A stretch of DNA of 64,000 bases from Nematostella vectensis (lineage: Eukaryota > Cnidaria > Anthozoa > Actiniaria > Edwardsiidae): positions 2,428,699-2,492,698 of the forward strand of contig NC_064041.1 in the NCBI RefSeq assembly GCF_932526225.1, written 5' to 3'. Below are positions 36,301 through 48,971 of the stretch, piece after piece. The translations under genes and the position numbers were made by a program. Under the pieces are notes generated by a model. That model was not told the origin of the DNA. It ran no database searches and saw nothing but the letters and a program-made list of their open reading frames with translations. The first letter of the stretch is position 1; the number at the start of each line of letters is the position of its first letter.

Positions 36301-39300
36301 GTAATGCGTGCCTATTTTTTTTATCTAATGTTCCGCATTTGATATAGGTGTACGCACCGCTTCCGTCACTTGCGTCTCTTCGTTATTATTTTTCTTATGG
36401 AAGAATCGCCAAGTCCTAGACTTTTTACATACGATTTTACCTATGCCTTCCTATCCCTCTCATGGCAAATTTACGAATAGTCTTGAAACGTAATTCCTTC
36501 TTGTAATTGCAAAAAATGCTACCTGCGTCATGTTACCTGTTTTCGCGAGACACCAGGAAACTCAATAAAGAATTGGATCCTTTTTGTGCCTTGCTCAACT
36601 AGACGTAATTCTCTCTACATGGCGTAAGGCTTATAGCATATTTCTGTTTGCTTGTGAACAAGGCTGTTCAACTCAAGGACGAGATGGATCGTTTTTGTAC
36701 CTTGCTCTAACTGGTTCAGTTCCATTTTATTGGTGAAAGACTTGCAGCAACGTTCTGTGGCACAATGCCGTCCTTAACTCAGTAAAGGGTAGGATCCTTT
36801 TAAACTGGTTCAACCCCTTCTTCATGGTGCAGGATTGATGCAGCATTTAGTTTTGCTTGCGGCACGATATTGCGACTGGCACAACTCAATGAATATGCAG
36901 CATCCTTTTAGACTTATCATCCATCACAATTATTCGCCCATCAGTAAGCACAGCTAAGAAGATAGGTTGGCCAATATTCTCGGTGGTCTTACCCACGAAC
37001 CGTCCATCCAGCGTGAACTTCTCGATCCGGTAGTTATTCATATCGCAGACAAGGATATTTCCATCATTATCCACCGCCAACCCCCAAGGGCACCAAAGAT
37101 CCCCGTCTCCACTCCCCTGCTTGCCAATCACGCATCGCCTGGTAACCGCGCCCTCCTGCTTGTCAAACACATGTATGACGTCATTTCCGTAATCGGAGAC
37201 GATAAAGGTGTCGCCGTGAGAGATGGCGCATACTGGATGGATGGTCTCCTCGAACTCATCCCCCAGGCCGAACTGGAACTGGTACGTGCCGTCCCCGGAG
37301 AACACCTGTACAAAAAACACAACAAGGTTAACCTGCCCTGTTCAGGGACTGCCAACTATTAACACTAAAGACTGCATTTAAAACCGGATGTATAGATTCT
37401 GGCACTGCCTTTTAGCAAAGCCAGCAAATATTGTTCTCGAGTCTTCATGCTTCCCGCGGGTCCTTTAAAAGGTACTAAAATGTCATAAATTTTGTTCACG
37501 TTTTTAAGGCCTTAAAAGGTCATAAATTTGGAGGAAAGTTTGATGATGGTCTTAAGAAGTCTTATTCTTTTCAAATCTCCGATAAACGTTTAGTGTTTCC
37601 AGCAATGATTATGCTAGGATGGATTTTTTTTGGTTTTTACTGACGAATGATGTATTTGTTCAAGTTTACACTGGTATCAACTTTTAAAATTCTAGGTCTT
37701 AAAAAGTCTTAAAAAGGTCTGACATTTGTTGTCTGTTCCGCTGAAGAAACCATGTTCTTGTTGCGTTAATATTTTGGTTATCAGGAAAAGATGATATTCT
37801 TATAAAGCCTTCATTATACTGTATGTTCACTCACTTGCACGCGGTTGTTCATGTAATCGGAGACCACTATGAGACCTTGCTCATCCACGTGGACCCCGTC
37901 AGGTGCGCTAAACTCGCCGTTTCCTTGACCTTTCTCGCCTATCGTCTTGAGGCACTTACCGCTTGTGCTTTCGAAGATGCTGATCCTACAAAAGATGTGA
38001 TAACAGTAGGTAAATACCGCGGACCTTTTTTTTTTTTGGGGGGGGGGGGGTAGGGGTGATAACAGAAGATAGATTCTGTGGACCATTATCACAAAAGTCA
38101 CAAATCACAAAGGTGTGGCTGTCAAGGGCTCTTGAAGACAAAGGTGTGGCTGTCAAGGGCTCTTAAAGCTTTTCACTATACCTATGGTTTGTCTCATCCG
38201 CCACTACCACATAGTCGTCATTAAGGAACGCCACGCCCGTAGGATTATTCAGCTGTTCGGATGGGCTCCCTTGTTTCCCGAAGGCCCTCAGGAATGTCCC
38301 GTCAATGGCGAATACGGCCGTGATATGGGAATCCCAGAAGGTCACTGCGATCATTGTGTTGCTCTTGTTGACGGCGATGCCCCAGGAGTTTCCAAGTGGT
38401 TCGGTCAGCCCTTGTAGCTCGTATTCGGCGATGATGCGCAGGTGCTGGGGCTTCACCTGGGTAAACCGAACATTGAGAACAGACATAAGTATTAGCGCTG
38501 TCGGTAGATGAGTTGATAACCTTGCTAAAGCCTTCGTTAATAGGTAAACCAGGCAATAAAAACAATATTGTAAACATACAATATGTTTTTTTCGTGCGAA
38601 GGGCCTAGCGCACGGGATTTCTAATCCTAGCACTTCTGGTCCTAACTAGAGCGACCAGCAATAAGTAATATACCTGACAGCAAAAAGTCACGAGAGAGTT
38701 GCTTTGCTGGCTGGCCTTATTAAAATGACCAAAAATCCTTGAGATAACATTGAAGATTAGTAGGTCTTTCTTATCTATACTCATATCACTAGAATGCCTC
38801 GAACTGATTTTTTCTGGGTATTCAGGTTTCTACTTTAGCGACTCTATTACCAATGAGTAAAAATATACGAGTCCTCAAGTCAAAAAAGTTTTCGTTTTGG
38901 ACAATTAACTGACATCAATCGACTTTCAACTATAGATTCTAGGGCTTTAGTCTAATTTGCTAGCCCTTAACGACATTTAGTTTGCGTGTTACTCACGTGC
39001 TTGAGATTTTCTCTTCAAACGACTGCTCTCGACTTACCTCAAGTGGACTATTTCTCACATGCTCTCGGTTAATCGTCACCTCTGAGATTTAAGATTCTAG
39101 ACTATTGACTTTAGATGATATTTGACTTTTGACTCACCTCCAATTCCAGTGGACTATTACTCACATGCTCTCCATTAATCGTCACCTCTGCAATGTACTT
39201 CTGTGGCACTTTAGGCGTGAATTCCACAGCGTACTTCTCGCCCTTTCTATCAGATACTAGCAGCAGCTTGACATCCTCTACAGGGCTAATCTTCACATCT

Positions 39301-42300
39301 ACAACATCCTCAAACACGCTGGACAAGTCATTGACATGTTTACAGAACACGCTCAGATGAACCGGTGATAGCGCCTCGAGCGGCGGTTCCACGTGGATTA
39401 TACTGTTGATAGGGTCGATCAGTGACCCCAGCCCTTGTTCCTTGAGTTTACGGCTCCCCTCGCTTTGCATGAACTTGATTCTGTGTGACATGTCGTCGAG
39501 GTCAGTTTGTAGAGCGATAAGCTCCTTATAACGCTCGTGAACGAACTCCATGGTGGAAAGCATAATTTGTGGAGAGCCAAACGCGGCCAGTTCGCTGATA
39601 AAATCCACGGCTTTTTCTGTCTGTAGTAACAGGTGCTCTTGTTGCGTCTTTTTTCTGATAACTTGGTCTACTTCATTATCTATCTCAGCCATAAGCTCGA
39701 CCACATTTTCTGTAATGAATGAAATAAGGTTCTCTCCCGCTGTCGCTACCTTGCCTTTCGCCTCTTCGGCGTCTATCTTGACCTTAGAAATAATTTCCTC
39801 CAGTAGCTTATTTTTCTTCTTTTCCTCTTTTCTTTTGATCTTCAAGATATCTAGAGTGCCCTGGAGAATGTACTTGAGCGCTTCACCCTTAGAGTCAAGA
39901 CCAGAGATTTCGTGAGCGGTATTTTGTTGCTCTGTTGTGATACAACACTGACAGACACTTCGTTTGCATGTTCCGCAGTAAAAACTTAACAACCCTTTAC
40001 CGTGATTTGGCCGCTCGCAGAACGATTGTCTTTGAAGTATCCCATAGTAATCTCCTTCTTGGAAACCCGCAAAATGTACAGTTCTGTGCTCGTCATTGAT
40101 TTTATTGTGAGCTTCCAAACAGTTCTCACAGAAATATCTTGAACAGTCAAAGCAGTGAGCGATGGCGATTAATCTATTTTTACACGCACACTTGATATCA
40201 CATTCTTTGCCGCTCGTATTCGACTCCATAATCGAGAGAACTTCCAGAAATCGTGAATGCAAGATGCTATAGTTCGCCTCACCGTTCGCAGTCTCTGTTT
40301 TCTCGAGGCAGCAAGGGCATTTCAATATTTTACTTTTCTCTCCGGCTTCATTAGTCTCGGCTTGGAGGCATTTCTGGCAGTATACGTGAAAACACCTCAA
40401 TATTTTTGGTTCTGTCAGGACTTCGCTGCACAGAGAACATTTGCATTTCTCTCGCAGGTACGGAAGCAGCGTCTCCATATCTGTATTTTGCCTATTCTAG
40501 AGCACACCTGTACTGTCCGAATTCATGTCAATATTCTTACATGCTGCTATCATTTCTTGACTTTAAATAAATGCCAATTTGATTGCTCGAATGAGCTATA
40601 TTTTGTTTACAACATAGATTATAAAAGCAGTCAGTAAGCCAATGGTTTTGTTGACCTCACTGACCTTTCTATGGCGCTCGTCTTGAGAGTTCTGCGAGGT
40701 TTTCGTGTGGATTCAATGGTTTCATCGATCATTCCAAGTATTGATGGCTGTGATAATAATTGCACTCGTACTTCATGAGAAAAAATATCATGTTTTCAAG
40801 CTAGAACATCTGTGAAGCTCTCATCGGGAGCCGATTTTAAATTCCTTTTTTTTTAGTTGTCTGTAAAAAGGCAACCAGGTTGTGTATACTCATATACGCT
40901 CTTCCACTGAAGTATTTTGATAATCATTGTCTGTTCTCAAATGACCTATTTCAATTTGCATTAGAGAATACTTTGAGCTATAAGCCGATGAGCTTTTCCC
41001 CTATTATCCGTCTGCCACGCATTGGAGTTGATAATGTATACCTCAGAAAATGATTTTATTCAAATTACGCTTACCACAGCCAGACTACTTTTTTTGTGTC
41101 GTTTTTAATTCAAGTCTTCGTAGCATATATTACAATTGCTTTCCTCTTTGTATGAAAAAAAAAACATCGAATCGGAAAATTAAGCAATTGAGATGTTTTG
41201 AATATGAAAAGCTTCTTTGTGTGTGTGTGTTTTTTTGTAGAAAATTCGAGTATGTCATTCCTTGATTACGATAACTTCCTTGTACGATTAAGTGATCACG
41301 CTAGGAGACGGATCGCAATTTGATAACTAAAATAGTATTCTCCACAGACGAAAATTTTGAATTTCATTGTCTCCGTTCGGCAGCTCTGTTTCCTTCAAGG
41401 AAAAGGATGTAATATTTGTTTTGTTATGTCTTTGATTGGCTTTTAAGCGACAGCTAGTTGTTTCTATTGGTCGAAATCTAAAAGTGCATTTGGCTCATCT
41501 CCAAAACAACGTTGATGTACTTTTTGTCGCTTCTTTTTGCTAGGGGCAATATATCTGCACTGTCAAGTCGTTATCGAAGTTGATACTTTTTCTCCCTTTT
41601 TTTTTTTTTACAAATGAATTCGTATTTTAGCTCGCCTCGTGAGTGGTAGAATAACCATCTAAATAATCACCTTTCAAAAGATTTATTTCACTGATTTGAA
41701 AACTATTAACCCTGGGTACCAGGGCCTCCAGACTTATCTCGTCAAGTGACGCTCAGCCAAAATGCCGTGACGAGCATTGGCTTATCGTCATTGGACGAGA
41801 GAAGCCTGGATTCTCTAAGCTGTTTAGAAATGATTGCAAATTTAACTGTCGCGCCATTACCATTTGAGTGCACACAGCAAGACAATTGATTGGTCAAACG
41901 CCCTATTCCTGTGATCTGTTGTTGTTCCTGTTGTTTTGACCGACCGAGGCCCATTGCCCATTTACTTTCATTTAAAAATCATAAAGCCCGTTTATTTTCT
42001 CGGAATGACACCTATTTTCCTATCGGGAGTTGTATATCTTTTCCATTCTATCTCCATCTTGCCAACCTTCGGTTCACACACTACATTTCTCTCGGTGAAT
42101 GCATCTTTGCATTTCCCAGGGTTATCATCTCAAGTTTAGCGCGTTTATCGGCGTCATTCACCGGAATGTATAGGATGAATTCCTAATCTCATTGATTGGT
42201 GTGCGCATTTGTGAATATGGAACTCGATTATTAAATAAATTCGACTTGTATCGTCCATTACCCTATAGCAGTATTTAATAGTGTATAATGGTTTTGCTTC

Positions 42301-45300
42301 TGAATTACATGTATTATGTGTATTTTTTTAGTATGCTGCGGCTTAAAAAATGCCGATCAGCTACTCCTTAGTTATTTTTATCATTGAAAATACAGCGGTT
42401 TATTCGCAAGAAAACTTCAAAATTACAATTTACGAATGAAGTCTGATATGCTATTGACGATATTTGATTGAAAATATCTTGATTACTTGCTTGAATAAGC
42501 CGATGGAAATGGATGCTTTATTGTGACTCGTCATTGAGCGGGAGCATAAAGTGGCGGCGTGATTGGCCTCCTTTAAGTCACGATTAACGAACATGGGATA
42601 GCTTGAAAGAAAACAAATCGGACTCTTTTTAGCGATCCCCCTTTTTTTTTTGGGGGGGGGGTGTTGGTTTCGCAGCAGATCAGAGCCTATTCGATGTCGT
42701 TGCTTTTTATAGTAACAGATATTTCTTCACATATTCTCCTGTTCTTTTTTTCCATTACGTGTGTTTCGCGCGCTCTGATTGGCTCCCTGGGTGATTTCAT
42801 GTTCTTGGAGATAGAACACCATGCTTTGCGCGCGTCAAAAATAATATCAGTAAATCCTTATTTGTTGTAGTTGCGGTACCTCGAGCTGTTGAAGCTGCGG
42901 TTCGGAGAATCCCACTTGCACTTCTGCGAAATCATGTTGAAAGATGTGGCCGACTCTCGACGAATCAACAGCAACATCCACTCATGCCGAGGGAGAGCTG
43001 GTAAAAAGGTGTGTTGGACTGTAAACAGCGCAAATCAATGGTACCACTCATAGTCATTGGTACCACTCATAGTCAATGGTACCACTCATAGTCATTGGTA
43101 CCACTCATAGTCATTGGTACCACTCGTAGTCAATGGTACCACTCGTAGTCAATGGTACCACTCGTAGTCAATGGTACCACTCGTAGTCATTGGTACCACT
43201 CGTAGTCATTGGTACCACTCATAGTCATTGGTACCACTCGTAGTCAATGGTACCACTCGTAGTCAATGGTACCACTCGTAGTCATTGGTACCACTCGTAG
43301 TCATTGGTACCACTCGTAGTCAATGGTACCACTCATAGTCATTGGTACCACTCGTAGTCAATGGTACCACTCATAGTCAATGGTACCACTCATAGTCATT
43401 GGTACCACTCATAGTCAATGGTACCACTCATAGTCATTGGTACCACTCGTAGTCATTGGTACCACTCATAGTCATTGGTACCACTCATAGTCAATGGTAC
43501 CACTCATAGTCATTGGTACCACTCGTAGTCAATGGTACCACTCGTAGTCATTGGTACCACTCATAGTCAATGGTACCACTCATAGTCATTGGTACCACTC
43601 GTAGTCAATGGTACCACTCGTAGTCAATGGTACCACTCGTAGTCATTGGTACCACTCGTAGTCATTGGTACCACTCGTAGTCAATGGTACCACTCATAGT
43701 CATTGGTACCACTCATAGTCAATGGTACCACTCATAGTCATTGGTACCACTCGTAGTCAATGGTACCACTCGTAGTCAATGGTACCACTCGTAGTCAATG
43801 GTACCACTCGTAGTCATTGGTACCACTCGTAGTCAATGGTACCACTCATAGTCATTGGTACCACTCATAGTCAATGGTACCACTCATAGTCATTGGTACC
43901 ACTCATAGTCGATGGTACCACTCATAGTCATTGGTACCACTCGTAGTCAATGGTACCACTCATAGTCATTGGTACCACTCATAGTCAATGGTACCACTCA
44001 TAGTCAATGGTACCACTCATAGTCATTGGTACCACTCATAGTCAATGGTACCACTCATAGTCAATGGTACCACTCATAGTCATTGGTACCACTCATAGTC
44101 ATTGGTACCACTCATAGTCAATGTTACCACTCATAGTCAATGGTACCACTCATAGTCATTGGTACCACTCATAGTCATTGGTACCACTCATATTCATTGG
44201 TACCACTTGTAGTCGATGGTACCACTCGTAGTCGATGGTACCACTCGTAGTCGATGGTACCACTCGTAGTCGATGGTACCACTCGTAGTCATTGGTACCA
44301 CTCGTAGTCGATGGTACCACTCGTAGTCGATGGTACCACTCATAGTCATTGGTACCACTCATAGTCAATGGTACCACTCATAGTCAATGGTACCACTCAT
44401 AGTCATTGGTACCACTCATAGTCAATGGTACCACTCATAGTCAATGGTACCACTCATAGTCATTGGTACCACTCATAGTCATTGGTACCACTCATAGTCA
44501 ATGTTACCACTCATAGTCAATGGTACCACTCATAGTCATTGGTACCACTCATAGTCATTGGTACCACTCGTAGTCGATGGTACCACTCGTAGTCGATGGT
44601 ACCACTCGTAGTCGATGGTACCACTCGTAGTCGGTGGTACCACTCGTAGTCGATGGTACCACTCGTAGTCGATGGTACCACTCGTAGTCGATGGTACCAC
44701 TCGTAGTCATTGGTACCACTCATAGTCAAGAGCTCACGTTCCCCCCCACCAAAAAAAAAACACGATTGCTACTGTTGTTGTTGTTGTTTTTGTTGTTGTT
44801 ATTGCAGTCTTTACTTTGTTATCATTGTTGTTTTGCCGTTGTCTCGATGTTCCTGCTGCTGTTATTATTGTTTCTGCTTTTATTACTATTGCTGCAGCTA
44901 TTGTCGTAGCTGCTGCTATGTTTTGCTGCATTTGTTTCTGTTGCTATTGTTTGTTTTGAGTCTGTACTCTCCCCCTCTCCCCCTTCGGGAAATCCTGGAT
45001 CCGCCCCTACACATCAAGTGTTTGTCCAGGTGTATACTGAAACTATGACTATAATGAGTACCCTCGCGCATCTATGGCGAGCACTAGACGTACAATAAAT
45101 TTGTTTATATTTTTCTTTGCACAGCCACTCCCCGTTGACATTAACGCTATGATTCTGTCCGCCGTTTTCTGGCCGCTTTTTCGAGAGGAGAAGCTAAAAG
45201 TCCCGGATGCAGTCGAGACGTAAGTTTGAATGTCGTTTGTCTTTAGCGCTTCGTGTCCATTCCAGTCCTCTGTTCCCCCTTCCTGCCCCTCCACTCCCCT

Positions 45301-48300
45301 TACTGTCCTTCCATTTCCCGTACTGTCCCTTCACTCCCCTTACTGTCCTTCCATTTCCCTTCCTGCCCCACAATAATGTTGACTTGTTCTTACACCCATT
45401 GACTCGTTGTTCCATGGGCCAGTGACGAGTCTGTTGACTAGTTCTTACACCAGTTGCCTATTATTCTTACACCCGTTGGCTTGTAGCTCTATGGCGGAAT
45501 ATCGAGGGGGATTCGAGGCTTTAAAGGCGATGCGTACACTGGAGTGGAAAACCCATCTTGGGTTAGTAGAGGTCGAGCTGGAACTGGAAGATAGGACGCT
45601 CTCACTCTCCGTGTCTCCTGTTCATGCTACTGCGATCTGGCACTTCCAAGAAAAAGGTGAGCTTTCTCGCTACCTCCAGGAAAAGGGACATTTATAAGAA
45701 AAATGCGAGTTGTCCCTCTCACCATCTCAACCTCAAAAAAACGTGAGTGGTTGAGCTGGCAACTCCAAGAAAAAGAAAAGCTGCTTTCCTTTCTCCTCCA
45801 TTCAAGAAAAAAAAGAGGTTATATTGAGTGAATCGAATCAAGGACAAAGTTGTGAATGCTTTGGGGGGCTGATTCACACCCGTAAGGTATCAAATTTCGA
45901 GAATACTCACTAATAACACTATGCTTAATCAACAAAGTGAGAGTGAATTATTGAACTAGCCCAAAGAAGTTGTTTCTGTAGTGTAACATTTAATCAAGAG
46001 TGCATTTTTTTAGCTCCTGATCGGCATATAGCAAAAATAAACTATACCCGCTCGAGCGCTTTTGACAGAGTAAAGAGAAGATGTGGTCGTCAATTTCAAT
46101 ATACAGTATCGTATGACTGATGATTCTTATTGTAACCACAAAAATAATCTTGCGCTTGCTGATCTAGTCGCCTACCCAGTCGATCTGACCTGTCACGCAA
46201 TGCGCTTGTTGATCTAGTCACCTACCCAGTCGATCTGACCTGTCACGCAATGCGCTTGCTGATCTAGTCGCCTACCCAGTCGTTCTGACCTGTCACGCAA
46301 TGCGCTTGCTGATCTAGTCGCCTACCCAGTCGTTCTGACCTGTCACGCAATGCGCTTGTTGATCTAGTCACCTACGCAGTCGATCTGACCTGTCACGCAA
46401 TGCGCTTGCTGATGTAGTCGCGTATCCATTCGTTCTGACATGTCACGCAATGCGCTTGCTGATCTAGTCGCCTACCCAGTCGTTCTGACCTGTCACGCAA
46501 TGCGCTTGCTGATCTAGTCGCCTACCCAGTCGTTCTGACCTGTCACGCAATGCGCTTGCTAATCTAGTCGCCTACCCAGTCGTTCTGACCTGTCACGCAA
46601 TGCGCTTGCTGATCTAGTCGCCTACCCAGTCGATCTGACCTGTCACGCAATGCGCTTGTTGATCTAGTCACCTATCCAGTCGTTCTGACCTGTCACGCAA
46701 TGCGCTTGCTGATCTAGTCGCCTACCCAGTCGTTCTGACCTGTCACGCAATGCGCTTGCTGATCTAGTCGCCTACCCAGTCGATCTGACCTGTCACGCAA
46801 TGCGCTTGCTGATCTACTCGCCTACCCAGTCGATCTGACCTGTCACGCAATGCGCTTGCTGATCTAGTCGCCTACCCAGTCGTTCTGACCTGTCACGAAA
46901 TGCGCTTGCTGATCTAGTCGCCTACCCAGTCGTTCTGACCTGTCACGCAATGCGCTTGCTGATCTAGTCGCCTACCCAGTCGTTCTGACCTGTCACGCAA
47001 TGCGCTTGCTGATCTAGTCGCCTACCCAGTCGTTCTGACCTGTCACGCAATGCGCTTGCTGATCTAGTTGCCTACCCAGTCGTTCTGACCTGTCACGCAA
47101 TGCGCTTGCTGATCTAGTCGCCTACCCAGTCGTTCTGACCTGTCACGCAATGCGCTTGCTGATGTAGTCACCTATCCAGTCTTTCTGACCTGTCACGCAA
47201 TGCGCTTGCTGATTTAGTCGCCTACCTAGTCGTTCTGACCTGTCACGCAATGCGCTTGCTGATCTAGTCGCCTACCCAGTCGTTCTGACCTGTCACGCAA
47301 TGCGCTTGCTGATCTAGTCGCCTACCCAGTCGTTCTGACCTGTCACGCAATGCGCTTGCTGATCTAGTCGCCTACCCAGTCGTTCTGACCTGTCACGCAA
47401 TGCGCTTGCTGATCTAGTCGCCTACCCAGTCGTTCTGACCTGTCACGCAATGCGCTTGCTGATCTAGTCGCCTACCCAGTCGTTCTGACCTGTCACGCAA
47501 TGCGCTTGCTGATCTAGTCGCCTACCCAGTCGTTCTGACCTGTCACGCAATGCGCTTGCTGATCTAGTCGCCTACCCAGTCGTTCTGACCTGTCACGCAA
47601 TGCGCTTGCTGATCTAGTCGCGTATCCATTCGTTCTGACATGTCACGCAATGCGCTTGCTGATCTGCTCGCCTACCCAGTCGTTCTGACCTGTCACGCAA
47701 TGCGCTGCTGATTTAGTCGCCTACCCAGTCGTTCTGACCTATCACGCAATGCGCTTGCTGATCTAGTCGCCTACCCAGTCGTTCTGACCTGTCACGCAAT
47801 GCGCTTGCTGATCTAGTCGCCTACCCAGTCGATCTGACCTGTCACGCAATGCGCTTGCTGATCTAGTCGCCTACCCAGTCGATCTGACCTGTCACGTCCT
47901 GTGCTTGCTGATCTAGTCGCCTACCTAGTCGTTCTGACCTGTCACGCAATGCGCTTGCTGATCTAGTCGCCTACCCAGTCGTTCTGACCTGTCACGCAAT
48001 GCGCTTGCTGATCTAGTCGCCTACCCAGTCGTTCTGACCTGTCACGCAATGCGCTTGCTGATCTAGTCGCGTATCCATTCGTTCTGACATGTCACGCAAT
48101 GCGCTTGCTGATCTAGTCGCCTACCCAGTCGTTCTGACCTGTCACGCAATGCGCTTGCTGATCTAGTCGCCTACCCAGTCGTTCTGACCTGTCACGCAAT
48201 GCGCTTGCTGATCTAGTCGCGTATCCATTCGTTCTGACATGTCACGCAATGCGCTTGCTGATCTAGTCGCCTACCCAGTCGTTCTGACCTGTCACGCAAT

Positions 48301-48903
48301 GCGCTGCTGATTTAGTCGCCTACCCAGTCGTTCTGACCTGTCACGCAATGCGCTTGCTGATCTAGTCGCCTACCCAGTCGTTCTGACCTGTCACGCAATG
48401 CGCTTGCTGATCTAGTCGCCTACCCAGTCGATCTGACCTGTCACGCAATGCGCTTGCTGATCTAGTCGCCTACCCAGTCGATCTGACCTGTCACGTCCTG
48501 TGCTTGCTGATCTAGTCGCCTACCTAGTCGTTCTGACCTGTCACGCAATGCGCTTGCTGATCTAGTCGCCTACCCAGTCGTTCTGACCTGTCACGCAATG
48601 CGCTTGCTGATCTAGTCGCCTACCTAGTCGTTCTGACCTGTCACGCAATGCGCTTGCTGATCTAGTCGCCTACCCAGTCGTTCTGACCTGTCACGCAATG
48701 CGCTTGCTGATCTAGTCGCCTACCCAGTCGTTCTGACCTGTCACGCAATTTGCTGCTCAAGCTCAGAACAACCGCAGAGGAGACTAATGCTGAACTGGGT
48801 CTGATAGCGCCTTTCCGCAGAGGTTTCTCCTGATGAAGTGAGGGCCACAATGTTATTAGCCAATTGGCTATTAAGTGCTTCCTCTTTAAATAAAGTCTTT
48901 ATA

Positions 48904-48971
<68 letters not shown>

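Noticed and set aside
39550-39915. 121-codon plus-strand frame opposite the TRIM-NHL coiled coil
   Set aside because: Shadow of the Lys/Glu-rich coiled-coil coding strand.
44156-44729. Tyr/Trp-rich repetitive frames across the 19-bp minisatellite
   Set aside because: They arise because 3 x 19 = 57 keeps the frame open; intronic, no start or splice logic.
43036-48749. CRISPR-like regular repeats
   Set aside because: Units are contiguous with no unique spacers, lie in introns of a eukaryotic gene, and are ordinary minisatellites.
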